DNA of 64,000 nucleotides, from contig NC_044925.1 in the NCBI RefSeq assembly GCF_003576645.1, forward strand, positions 8,711,657 through 8,775,656, read 5' to 3'. The notes under the pieces were generated by a model. The model saw only the letters and a program-made list of their open reading frames with translations. It ran no database searches and was not told the DNA's origin. Position 1 is the stretch's first letter. Every line of letters starts with the position of its first letter. Below are positions 48,971-60,665 of the stretch, piece after piece. The position numbers and the translations under genes are program-made. Origin of the DNA: Ipomoea triloba (lineage: Eukaryota > Streptophyta > Magnoliopsida > Solanales > Convolvulaceae).

Positions 48971-50230
48971 TGTTGGTCCCGGTGGTAACAATGTGAGTCT
49001 AGAGGGGGGGGGGGGGTTGAATAGACTCACAAGAGATTTTTGAAAACTTTTTCTACTAAAAAGATAACGCAGCGGAAATGTTATATCAAATTTTAGCTTC
49101 GCTTTGCACTTAGGATTTTCTTGTAAAAGATATTATGTTTGAGTGATATATGCAATGCAATGCGAAAAATAAAAGAGAGAGAGAGAGAGTTTTATAGTGG
49201 TTTGGCTGTTAACTAAGCCTACTCCACTCTTCTTCACAACTCGTGAAGGTTTGCACTATATTCCCCTTTATAGTACAATCTCCGTTACAACAAGCTCCTT
49301 TGATCACTAAGCCCGGCAGCCTTGTTGTTGTAGGTTTTTCAACTTCTTCCAAGTTTACTCCGCCTCTTTCTACTTCACTTGTAGAGATGGTTGAAAGGTT
49401 GTGATGATTCTCCAACTTGAAATCCTTGTGATTAGTTTTCTTGATCAGCTTCTTAATCACACAAGAATTTCTATTGAAAACTGAATATCACTTGTAAGCT
49501 TATGAATATCACACTGAGAGTTTTTCACTTGCTTGAACAGTATTTCGCGTTTTTTTCAACCTTGTCAAAGTGAGATGGGACAAGGGTATTTATAGGTTGA
49601 ATTTCAGATCCGTTGGAGGGAAAATGAAATTCAAAACCTATTGTCCAGTGTGTAATATCCAATGGGTAGTATTTTCATCTTTTCAGAATGTCAGTACTTT
49701 CTAGCCGTTTGTCCACTTTTGTGCAGAGACAATTTGTCGTTTGTCCCTCAAAATGTGACAATCATTAAATGCTCCTTGGGATCGTTGCATAGGACCCAAA
49801 ATGACATTCAGTTATACCCATTCACAAGGCAGTAGATAAGACAACTTATCAGAGAATGTTTTTGCCTTGGTTGTGAGAGAGAATGATTGACCTTATCATT
49901 TCTCTTAATCTCATCGAGACAATCATACTTTTGATTGCTCGGTCATAAAAGCTTGGCCCTTCCATTCTTCGGCCTATGATCCTAGTCTTCGGTTCTTCGA
50001 ATCTTCATTACTTTAGATCTTCAACTCCTCGGATAGTTCACTCTTCGGTTGGAGTCTTCAAATTTTCGGTATATAAGACTCGGATCCTTAGTGATCGGAA
50101 ATTACTAAGGATTCGGTTATCCTGTAAGACTAAGATACGAAGCATAAATCTATTCTAAAGATAAGACAAGAGTTAGGGGTCTCCTCGGATAGTTGGTATC
50201 ATCAAAATCAACAGCTCGGGGTTCCTAACA
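48971..50230 (-). mobile_element. 3' LTR of a SIRE-like copia element
   Basis: Minus strand starts TGTTAGGAACCCC and ends GGGACCAACA (1,260 bases), with a C-run/G-run and an 'acgcagcggaaatg' motif typical of SIRE/Maximus LTRs. It abuts element B at 48970, so the copia element inserted there. The partner LTR is outside the window. Confidence 0.85.
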
Positions 50231-50244
50231 ATTTCCCCCCTTTT
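50231..50244 (-). other. Polypurine tract of the SIRE-like element
   Basis: AAAAGGGGGGAAAT on the minus strand directly precedes the LTR start. Confidence 0.9.
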
Positions 50245-50483
50245 GATGATGCCAACACTCTAAGTTTATTCTATTCGACTTTCATTATCCACAAAGGGAT
50301 TTTCATTAAGTATGCCTGAATAGTTGAACTTTTACATAAAAGATCGAGGAGTAAAACTATGACTAGATAACACACACACGCTGAGCCCCAAAAGAGAAGA
50401 CTTTTATTCATCAAGGGAGTTTCATACATCATTACAAAAAGGTAATACTAACAAAAAAATTAGAAACAAAGAAGAACTTCTTC

Positions 50484-53400
50484 TTATTTTGAGCTTTCAC
50501 CAGTCTTCTTCTTCTTGTTTTCTTCCCAGATTTCGTACTCCCTAAGCTGGATCATATCATTGATTTCTTTTCTTGCTTTCACCATGTCGAGTCCTTCGAT
50601 CTTGAAAGCATATTTCTTGTGTAGCTTCAGCACTAGATAATTTTGGACAACTTCGCCAAGATTTTCTCCTCTTATAACTCCCCAGTCCCACCACTTTATC
50701 AGTTCGGGAGCATTCATTCCATCGGAGAAGCTTTGTTGCATAGCAGTCAAAATTTGAGCAATGCCATTCATTTTGGCTCGACCCTCAGCTGCTTTGGTTA
50801 TCTTGTTTGCGTCTTCGAGTTCCTTCATAACTTTCTCAAATTGTTTCTGTTCTTCTTGCTGAATTCTGAAGATTTCTTCATCTTTCTTCTTTTGCTCAAA
50901 AATTCTTTCATTTTGATCCCTTAAGAAATTCATCCTGTCCATGGGTTGCTTTTTGTTCCAAAAGGGTGGAATGTTGCATTCTTGCCATTTCTTTCCAGAT
51001 CCTTCTTTGTATGGAACATACTCAATAGGCTCTCCATTTACTCTTCGAGTCATTTCTTTGCCTTGTTTCGTCTGTCTTCTAGAACTCGGTTCACCACCGG
51101 AAGGTTTATTTTTCGTTCTCTTCGGGGATGGTGAAGGAGATGGAGTTTTCCTAAGATTCAGGATGGCCTTCTTTTCTCGTGAAACATCATCATTATTCGG
51201 ATCATCATCTCTTCGAACAATTTCTTTTCCCTTGCAAGTGCTCGGAGGAGTTTCTTTCAATCCTTCCCCCTTGTTGGCATCATTAACCTCGATGAGAGCA
51301 TCCACTTTGTAACTCAGGCGATTGATGCATACCTGCAACTCCTTAAGAGTCCACTCGAATTCACAAACAAGAGATGCTGTTGCATGTTGATTTCCAGAGA
51401 CAGACTCAAGCTTGGAGCAGGATAGGTCAAGACGCTCCTTGATGAAGGCATGCTTCGTAACCAGATTACGCTGTATGGTTGTGATCTCAGTTACCGAGTC
51501 CTTCAAGGATCCAAGAGAAATGAGATTCTCAGAAAAAACATGGTCAATCTTCTTTTTAAGAGCCGTAAGTCTTTCATCGGTGTTAGACTTGGAGGACTTC
51601 TTTTTTTGCCTTCGAACATCCTTCTTGATTTTAGTGATGGACTCATTAAGAGATTTGAAATTTTCATCGTGAGTCCTTGCTAATCCTTGTATGACATTCA
51701 ACAGAGAAGTGAAAGCAGAAGGGGTGTTAACAATTACCTCAGAAGAGTCCGAGCTATTGGATGCTTCAGTGGTGGGATCATGACTTTCCTTGGGAGGTGC
51801 TTCCATATTCCCACCTTGAACCAAGACGAGTTCATGCCCATCAGCAAGTTTTAAACCATTTGATCCGTCGATTGGAGAGGATAAGTTTTCGGGGCTGGCA
51901 CTTTTGGATGCTTCCAGATTTCCATCCGAAGTGTAGTCCGGAAAAACTTCTACCTCAACGTCAACAAGATTTAGGTCTGATGTAACCATCGTTTCATCAA
52001 GTATATGCAAGCCGTCATGATTCGCACCTCGAGACGCTTCCATTGTTTCATCTCGGGCTGAACTAGGACTTAGCATAATTTGTGCTTCCAAGGATTCGGT
52101 AGGAGCAGACCTCGGCTCATCGGTATGGTGCTGACTAGAATCATTATTGGCACGAGTTATCTGTGCACCTGTATTTGGAATGATAACAGCTCGGGAAGAA
52201 GAAACATTACTTCTAGATGGATCATCGTTGTTATCATCATCATCATCATTCTTCTTATGATGTTGATCGCGACATCCTTGATTTGGACCAGAATCCGAAT
52301 CCTCAGCATCAATTTCATCTTGTTGACGACTCGACCCAACATCGGGTCTAAGATCCCTTATCTCTGTTTATGCTCGAGAGATATTGTAGATCTTGGCAAT
52401 CTGCATGTCTTCTAGCATAAGGCGTTCCCGAGGAGTTCGGTAGCCAACATTCAAATCCACAGATTTGCCAAACCGAGTTGTTCTTCCTTGTAGTTTTTCA
52501 GCGAAAACTCTTTCAATTTCATCGGGTCTGGTGGCATCAAAGATTGATCTCGTACCCATCCAATCCAGTGCCCATTCTTCTTCTTCAGCCATTTCACTAA
52601 TTGTACTTGCAATAACACGAAGACTTGACATTCTCCATTCCTGCCAGTTGTAAATACGAGCAAGTTCTCGTCTCAATATCTCTTTATGAGAAGGTGCAGC
52701 AATGAACGCTTCGGCAGGAGGTATTTCAACCTCAGATTCCTCATATGCCAACTGTTGAGCCAACGCTTCATCGGCATTGATCTGTTGGGTAATGGGATTG
52801 GAATAAAGGGTGAGCTGCTGAAATGACTCAGGTATTGCAGATTCTTTGGTTTCAGATGGGATCTCCTCAATCCGAATTGTTGACACACGTGGCCATTGCA
52901 AGAAGATGTGTCTTTGAATATAATCAAGAGTGAGTATGAATTGGGCCATGGGAGGAGACATATGTTCTGTGATTTGTCTTCGGACTATCTCAGACATTGG
53001 TCGATAGGGTTGATTACAGACTTCACCATCTTCCCCCTCAGAGTCATCCTCTATCATTGTGGATTCGGAATCTGACTCATTCCTACTTCGTGGCAAAGTG
53101 ATTGCCAGCTGTTGTGTTCTGGGCATGGGAGCAATAGGACTTTCTGGTTCAGTAATCAATGGTTCGGGAAGTGGTACTGACTCAGAAACAGGCTGTGCAG
53201 GGAGCGATTCAATTTGAGGAGTCTTCGGTTTCATTAGCCTAGTAAGAGGCATTTGATCTTCCTCATCACTGTCTTCCCTGGAGAGATCAAGAGGAGGAGG
53301 AAGAACTCGGTGACAAACTTCAGGTTGAGCTTCCCTCGGTTTCTCGTCTGCTGGTAAGACAGCAGCTGATTGTGTTTCATGTTCTACTTCAACTTCTTCA

Positions 53401-54793
53401 ATCTGATCTGTCCTTTGTTTCTTTTTCGGACGTTTATGTTGTTTTGCCTTCCTCTTCTTAGTGATTTCTTTTGATGCCTTTGCCTCCTCCTCATGTGAGG
53501 ATTCGGCTTGCTTCCTTTCAGATTTGCGACTTCCAGAGACTTCGGTGAGATCCTTCTCAGCCAAACCCTTAGAGCGTTTGGATTTGTGCTTCTTTGACTT
53601 CTTCTTCTGGGCAGCTTCCAATTCTCCTGCCTTGCGCTTTTTGGAGGACTTCTCTGGCTCATCTTCAGATAAAGATTTGGTGCGTTTTGAGGATTCAGCA
53701 TGTTTAGAGGCTTTTGGTTTTGATGGCTCGGGTTTTGTCTTTGGTTGGTGTGTGGAGCCTTCCGAACCATGACCTTTAGTTACTTCAGGTTCCCCCTGTC
53801 CAACTGAGCTTTTGGACGACTTGGATTTTGATTTCTTCTGTTCCTTTCTCAAGGCTTCTTCCAGTTCATCTGCCATTCGCTTGAGATAATTAGGAGGATT
53901 TAAGGTCATGTGATAGTGAGTTCGATGAGAAGTAGTTCTAGTGCGCAACTTCACCTTCTTATCTTTCAAGATGGCACTGATCATGAATCCATAGCTAAGA
54001 ACTTTGACAATCCATCCGGATGTAGGACTAACACCCGTTTGAATATTTTCCACTAAAAAAGCAAATATAACCCTTGACCAATCAACAGGGTAATTTTCCA
54101 GAAGTGCACACAACATCCGCATCTTCTTGTCAGATATATCATCAGTCCTGGATTGTTTGCTCTCAACAATCTTATTCAAGATGTCTACCACAAACTCATA
54201 GTCCATTTTCAACATCTTTTTCTTCAAATCGATGGAAAGGATGAGGGTTGAGAATGACCCTTCATCTTCTTCCACATTCTCTTTCTGCTATACTCCTTCT
54301 CAGAGCAGTCTGGATGGAAGCCATCCCCACAAATAGGAAAATCAAAAACTCTCCTGATATCTTCATGAGTATTCACAACCTCAGTACCATTCACTACTGA
54401 ATGGATTTCATGAATGCCATTAACAGTTTGTACTTCAGCATTAATGTAAAACTGTGTCACATCAATAGGATACCAAGCATTGTGTTTAAAAGTGACAAAC
54501 TTGTAAAGATTACCGTCCTTGAGACACTTAACCACGTGATTTCCAAAATCTTTGTCAAGCACTTTGTCAAGGAAGCCTTTGACATCGAGCATAGAACCGG
54601 CTTTAACCATGCAGTGGTTGGACTTCTGACCTTTAACAAAGGTGGAGAAGAATTTGAAAACTTCCACATCTTCACATGGACGGGTTATAATCTGTGGTGG
54701 TCTGAATGGTTCTTGAGTAGTCTTTGTATTAGCGACCTCATCGGAAGAGGAGCTTGAACTTCCGGACGACGAACTTGATTTTGAAGACGACAT
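50484..54793 (-). pseudogene. Env-like ORF of the SIRE-like element, two breaks
   Basis: The likely start is the ATG at 54793, before a poly-Ser stretch. Similarity to SIRE env-like ORFs is seen in the first 190 residues and in the segment after a one-base frameshift in the overlap 54224-54275. The frame then runs to a single in-frame TAA (52368-52370) and stays open beyond it to 50484. The intact length would be near 1,430 codons, longer than the roughly 600-700 I recall for SIRE1. The middle is Lys/Ser/Glu-rich with nuclear-localisation-like KKRK and KKSKKHK clusters. The last part has a Gln/Glu coiled-coil-like helix. No signal peptide or membrane segment is evident, so a true envelope role is doubtful. 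Confidence 0.75.
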
Positions 54794-54886
54794 GATTTCC
54801 AATCGTGGTTTTGGAGAGGTTTTAGGGTTTTTGAAGGTAACGGTGCTTTTGGGAGGGTAAAAGGTGAAAAGTGAAAGGTACGATTG

Positions 54887-54896
54887 GTTATATATG
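54887..54896 (-). promoter_or_regulatory. Candidate TATA box before the env-like ORF
   Basis: CATATATAAC on the minus strand lies about 95 bases upstream of the ATG at 54793. Confidence 0.4.
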
Positions 54897-55597
54897 GTGA
54901 GAAAAAGTGGATCGGGTAGATCGGGTCATCTTGAAAAAAAATGGAGCAAAATTATGAACAAAAGACAAAAACCCTTAAATGCCCTTTAATGAGGGGGCAA
55001 AAATGGCATAAAGCCATAGTCGTGGTTTGTACTAATAAGGGTATTTTTCCCATAAGATGAAATTGCCATTTAATGAAGAGAGAGAAAAGCACTCATTTTA
55101 CCATCACATCTTTGATGGCCCATCCTTTCATGTCAGTCGGTTCAGAGAAGTTGGAGCGCATGCTTCGGCATCTTCTGCAAATAGGGCATTGACACGTGTA
55201 TCATCACGATCCCACGTTCTCAAGTTGAATGGTTATAAGAGAGTTTCTTCAAGAAGCTTGTTCAACACGATACATTTCGAACCCTTCGATCATAAGTAGT
55301 GCATAGTGACTTAAGAGGTTAAAGATTCGGAAACATAATCCTTCGGTCAGTATGAGTTCGGTTATCACTACTTGCTTTGTGTTTCATCAGTTTTTGGTAC
55401 TAATAGTGTGTTAGCCTCTGAGTTTGTCATCCTTCGGTAAGATATAATAATTCGGAAAAGCAAGAGACAAACTACTCAAGCGAGACATAGTTTCATTTAT
55501 TCAAACGATAACTTGTGACAACCAAGATAGCACACATGATTAACCAACTCAACCCTGATTTCATTACAAGGCATGACGATTACTTTCTTGCCTTGCC
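54897..55597 (-). mobile_element. Non-coding spacer of the SIRE-like element
   Basis: No gene seen. Many 'ttcggt' words are present, as in the LTR and ORFs of this element. Confidence 0.5.
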
Positions 55598-56215
55598 TTA
55601 GCCCTTCTTCTTTGCATATCTACTATTAGCAGTAGACATAAGGCTTTGTCCTTGGCAGCTCTCCGTGGTAGGAGGGCTCGGAGCAGGTGGAGCACTCGGG
55701 GCAGCGTTAGGGTTCCAAGATGGAGCCATAGGTCTATAACCAGGTTCATTCTCAAGAACCGAGGACTTGTCAGATACCTCGTCTGGTTCGAGCATAGCAA
55801 GGTAGTGGAGATAGTCCTCGTCAAAGTCTGCATTCACTGGCTGGTTTGGAGCATGATTCTGCTGATACCATCCTTGGATGTTGGTCCAGGCATCGTCTCT
55901 AGTATTGTTCATGGAGACTGGAGGGGTTTGCCTTGGTACAAGGTCCTGATTCGGCCAGAAAGGTTCTTCGTCAGGTGGAGCTAATCCTCCAGAGTGGAAA
56001 CCCAGAACAGACATGGTTGGTGGCACGTAATCCTCAGATTCTGAATCAGAAAGTTCTAGAGGATGTGCAGATGTGTCCCCTTGAAGAAGTTCTCCCTTTT
56101 CTTCCCTTAATTTGTTGAGTTTGCTAGTACCTTCCTTCAACAGAAGCCGAAAAGAGAACCTTTTCTTTACTGACTTCTCTTCAAAACATGCCTTCTTGCC
56201 TTTTCCCTTATCCAT
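55598..56215 (-). CDS. Accessory ORF of the SIRE-like element, function unknown
   Basis: An intact 205-codon frame opens with a basic N-terminus (MDKGKGKK), then a Lys/Arg-rich segment, an acidic Ser/Asp/Glu patch (ELSDSESEDYVPP), a Pro/Asn-rich middle and a Pro-rich tail ending KKKG. No known domain, membrane segment or zinc knuckle is recognised. It lies between the env-like ORF and the position where copia pol should be. A strong TATA-like box lies 69 bases upstream and an acceptor-like CTTGTAG three bases before the start codon. It may be a self-standing accessory gene or the remaining exon of a spliced one. Confidence 0.55.
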   Translation of the reverse strand: MDKGKGKKACFEEKSVKKRFSFRLLLKEGTSKLNKLREEKGELLQGDTSAHPLELSDSESEDYVPPTMSVLGFHSGGLAPPDEEPFWPNQDLVPRQTPPVSMNNTRDDAWTNIQGWYQQNHAPNQPVNADFDEDYLHYLAMLEPDEVSDKSSVLENEPGYRPMAPSWNPNAAPSAPPAPSPPTTESCQGQSLMSTANSRYAKKKG

Positions 56216-56283
56216 TCCTACAAGATAGAAAACAACACAAAAGATGAGGTGTTAGGGTACCTCTCCCTTCCTTGGTTATGATC

Positions 56284-56291
56284 TATTTATA
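56284..56291 (-). promoter_or_regulatory. TATA box upstream of the 205-residue ORF
   Basis: CTCTCTATAAATAGATC on the minus strand closely matches the plant TATA consensus and predicts a short leader before the ATG at 56215. Confidence 0.6.
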
Positions 56292-56489
56292 GAGAGATTG
56301 TAGCGCTGTGATTGGCTGAGATCCATTTGACGTGACCAATCAAAGTTGCAACCGTCCAAGAGTTTTGAGTTTATCCATTTATGTGAGTCCGTGAACTTTG
56401 ATTCTGATGAGCATTAATTTCAAGATGTCATAACTGATGAGTCTCTTCAGTTTTGGATCGATTCGGTTGTCTCTTCATCAATTCATTTC

Positions 56490-57761
56490 TATCATACCGA
56501 GCTCATGCCTCAAGGTAGAGAATATTCGCCTTATAGGATGGCACCAAAGGAGATGCAAGAATTGAAAGAGCAACTGCAGGAATTACTAGATAAAGGTTAC
56601 ATTCGGCCAAGTGTCTCTCCGTGGGGCGCTCCGGTGCTGTTTGTTAAGAAGAAAGATGGTGGATTGAGACTTTGCATCGACTACCGTGAGTTGAATCAGG
56701 TAACAGTGAAGAACAGGTATCCTTTGCCTCGAATTGATGATTTGTTCGATCAATTGAAGGGAGCAGGAACCTTTTTCAAGATCGATTTGAGGTCAGGTTA
56801 TCATTAACTGAAGGTAGCTGAAAAGGACATACCCAAGACTGCGTTCAGGACGAGGTATGGGCATTATGAGTTCACTGTGATGCCGTTTGGGTTAACTAAT
56901 GCACCTGCTGTATTCATGGATCTCATGAACCGAGTTTTTCAACCATATCTGGATAGTTTGTGGTTGTTTTCATTGATGACATTCTGATCTATTCCAAGAC
57001 CCCTGAAGAGCATGAAGATCATTTGAGAGTGGTTTTGAAAATTTTAAGAGAAAACCAGTTCTATGCTAAGTTGTCCAAATGTGAATTTTGGCAGGATTAA
57101 ATTGCATTCCTTGGACATGTAATCACTAAGGAAGGAGTAGCTGTTGATCCTTCGAAGATTCAAGTAGTGATGGATTGGAAAGCACCAACTTCAGTGACTG
57201 AAGTAAGAAGCTTTCTAGGATTAGCTAGATATTATAGAAGATTTGTGAAAGACTTCTCCAAGATTGCAAGGACAATGACGAACCTAATGAAGAAAACCAC
57301 TAAGTTTATGTGGGATGCAAACTGTGAGGAAGCTTTTCAAGAGCTGAAGAAGAGGTTGACAACTGCACCAGTGTTGACTTTACCATCCGGTACGGAAGGA
57401 TTTGAAATCTACACTGATGCTTCGAAGAAAGGATTGGGTTGTGTGTTGATGCAAAATGGAAAGGTGGTTGCTTATGCATCAAGACAACTGAGGACTCATG
57501 AAGTGAATTATCCTACTCACGACTTAGAGTTGGCTGCTGTAGTCTTCGCCTTGAAGATTTGGCGCCATTATCTATATGGAGTGTAGTGTAAGATATTCAC
57601 CGATCATAAAAGTCTAAAGTATATTTTCACCCAAAAAGAATTGAATATGAGGCAACGAAGGTGGTTAGAATTGATAAAAGACTACGATCTAGTCATTCAA
57701 TACCACAAAGGGAAAGCGAATGTGGCTGCAGATGCGTTAAAACCGAAAATCGGAACACTCT
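56490..57761 (+). pseudogene. Gypsy reverse transcriptase and RNase H relic
   Basis: Similarity starts abruptly just before the RT domain. Recognisable parts are the N-terminal RT block ([25 protein letters not shown]), [12 protein letters not shown], the catalytic [10 protein letters not shown] and the RNase H segment around TDASKKGLG. Breaks seen are an in-frame TAA at 56806, a frameshift near 56955, a stop near 57099, a TAG at 57584 and a frameshift before 57762. LTR, gag and protease are missing on the left. The element is a Ty3/gypsy chromovirus by its RT and later chromodomain, and it is inactive. Confidence 0.9.
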
Positions 57762-59497
57762 ATGAATGCGACATGGGTACTTCCAGAAGGATTGTGTGAA
57801 GATTTCAGAAGACTCAATCTTGAAGTCAAGACTGAAGGTGAAGTAGAAGCAGAAATTGACTTTTACAACATGGTTATTATGCCATCAATATTTGAAGAAA
57901 TCAAGCAGAAGCAGTCCGATGACAGCGAGTTAGAAAAAGTAAAGGCTGAGATGGTTGACAATAAAAATGGATCCTTTGAGCTGTGGCAAGACGGAAGTAT
58001 TCGGTTTGAAGGGCGATGGTGTATACCTATAGCCTGTGAAGAAGTGAAAAGAAAGCTTATGGAAGAAGGGCACAATACTCCCTATTCAGTGCACCCTGGA
58101 GGTGATAAGTTATATAATGATTTGAAGAAACATTTTTGGTGGCCAGGAATGAAGAAAGAAGTAGCAGAATTTGTGGCCCGATGTTTAAATTGTCAAAAGG
58201 TTAAAGCCGAAAGAAGTAAGCCTAAAGGATTAGTTCAATCGTTGGAGATTCCACAGTGGAAATGGGATTCAATCTCTATGGATTTCGTCGGTGGTTTGCC
58301 ACTAACTAAAGCTGGAAAGAATAAGGTTTGGGTTATTATAGACAAGTTGACTAAGACTGCTCGATTTATAGCAATGAACGAGACTTGGAGTATGGAGCAG
58401 TTGGCTAAAGCTTATGTGAAGCAAGTGGTTAAGTACCACGGAGTACCTAAGGATATTATTTCCGATAGAGATTCAAGGTTTCTATCTCAATTTTGGAAAG
58501 CTTTGCAAAATGCAATGGGTACAAGATTGAAGTTGAGTACGGCATTTCATCCAGCTACGGATGGACAAACCGAGAGGACTATCCAGACTTTAGAAGATAT
58601 GGTAAGAGCTTGCGTGATGGATTTGAAAGGGTCGTGGGATGAACATCTTGATCTTATTGAATTTTCCTACAATAATAGTTATCATGCTAGTATCAAGATG
58701 GCACCTTATGAAGCTTTGTATGGCCAAAAGTGTAGAAGCCCTTTGTGTTGGAGTGATATGGTTGATACGGTCGTGTTAGGACCCCAGTACTTGGAAGAGA
58801 CCATTGAGAAAGTCAAGCTAATTCAAGCAAGAATGAAAGCTGCTCAAGATCGTCAGAAGTCATATGCAGATTTAGGACGGAAACCAGCAGAATTTCAAGC
58901 GGGAGAAAGAGTTCTTCTAAGAGTATCACCAACCAAAGGAGTTATGCGATTTGGGAAGAAGGGTAAACTAAGTCCAAGATTTATTGGTCCGTATGAAATT
59001 TTGAATAGGATTGGTCAAGTAGCTTACCGGTTGGCCTTACCTATGGAATTGGATAAGGTAATGAAATTATTGCTTAAGTTAAATACAAGAGATTCAATGG
59101 AAGAATGAAGTTAAGCTTAACTTGTTGTTATTAGGTACATGATGTATTCCATGTGTCTCAACTGAAGAAGTACGTTCACGATGCTTCGCATGTGATCAAC
59201 CCTGAGGTAAAAAGGAACTTTGCTTAATTTCAAATACAATATTTGATCACTAAAGTGATGAAAGATTTGGTAAATTGTAAGGTTGTGGAGATGGATGAAT
59301 CTCTCTCGTATGAGGAAAAACCAGTAAAGATATTGGATTCTAAGATCCGTGATACCCGAAGGAAATCCATAAAGCTTGTGAAAGTATTGTGGTCCAACCA
59401 CTTAGCTGAGAAAGCTACGTGGGAAGTTGAGGAGGATATGAGAAATCGATATCCGGAGTTGTTTGCTTCAGGTAATAGTCAAGTTACGGGGACGTAA
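57762..59497 (+). pseudogene. Gypsy integrase and chromodomain with two intron-like gaps
   Basis: Frame 57762-59057 holds the integrase: HHCC zinc finger (with CLNCQ), catalytic Asp in SMDFVGGLP, Asp in SDRDSRF, Glu in DGQTERTIQT, then the GPY/F module (FIGPYEIL). Coding resumes at 59135-59206 and again at 59282-59497, where a chromodomain is seen (KVLWSNHLAEKATWEVEEDM). The intervening 59058-59134 and 59207-59281 begin GT, end AG, are AT-rich, and fall exactly between codons. The chromodomain is thought to target chromovirus integration to heterochromatin. Upstream breaks make the whole element a pseudogene. Confidence 0.85.
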
Positions 59498-59638
59498 CTT
59501 TCTTTTAAGGAGGGCAGGTTTTAACACCTCACTCCGTTTGTTTTATAGAATAGCATGTTGCATGTTGTTTAGATTTAAGTTGTTAAGCTTTGATAAGATT
59601 GCTTCGGGGGCGAAGCTTTTCTTTTAAGGAGGGTAGAT
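59498..59638 (+). other. Doubled polypurine-tract region
   Basis: CTTTTAAGGAGGG occurs at about 59502-59514 and again just before the LTR at about 59621-59633. The first is followed by LTR-start-like 'ttttaacacctcactcc'. Confidence 0.6.
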
Positions 59639-59880
59639 TGTGACACTTGAGATTTTTGGTTCCAATATTACCTATTGAACTTTCAAAGTTATTCCCTATT
59701 ATTCCTCAATGTTCATCTAATCTCTATACCATATTCATTGGACTTTATTTCTATGTTCAATTTCATTTGAACCTTGAGCTATATTCATTTGGACTACCAA
59801 TCCATATACTAATTATTATATTATTTTTATAACTATATTATTATTATATAGTATTGTGAGATATAGTAATTATATTTAAT

Positions 59881-59938
<58 letters not shown>

Positions 59939-60014
59939 CGTATATGCATGTGATGTGTGGTGTAACATATGTATATATATATTTATTAAGTATCTGTGTG
60001 TGCGTGTAAATTAA

Positions 60015-60069
<55 letters not shown>

Positions 60070-60613
60070 NATATATTACTACTATATATAAGATGATATA
60101 AGATCAATATCTTTAATACCTAATAAGGTAGATTGGAGGTTACAAAGTCTTTATTTGGAGAATTCTAAAAATTAAAGGATGACTACCTATTTATCTTCCT
60201 TCATATAGGGGATTGATTTAGTCTTTCCCTTTAGCCTTCCTAGTCTTCTAGCCGACATCTTCATCTAAAAAGAAGGGAATTTTCTTCTTCATCTTTTCCT
60301 TCTGATTCGTTCCGGTGTAAAAAAAAAAAAAATTTCTTCCATCATTTTTATTCAAGAGTTTGGAACTTCATCTTCTCAAGTAAGTTAGTATTTTTATTGT
60401 ATTTTTCCGGGTAGTATAGTGTTAAGGTGATTGTTAAATTGTGTGCTTATGTGGGTTCTTTCTTTGTGTTGATTGATGATGATGATGGTAGAAGGAGAGC
60501 CCTAGTCACCTTGAAGATTGTTTTAAAGTTGAGGTTTTTGATATCCAAGTAAGTGGGTTTGTTTTCTACTTGCTTATCTCATTTGTATGATTTGATATAT
60601 ATATGAATATATA

Positions 60614-60665
<52 letters not shown>

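Noticed and set aside
50643..53772. Plus-strand and alternative minus-strand frames over the env-like ORF
   Set aside because: Shadows of the long biased minus-strand coding region.
60018..60110. A second false duplication at the N in the TA run (60070)
   Set aside because: The N is at a TA run as at 13485, but flanking sequences are not duplicated.
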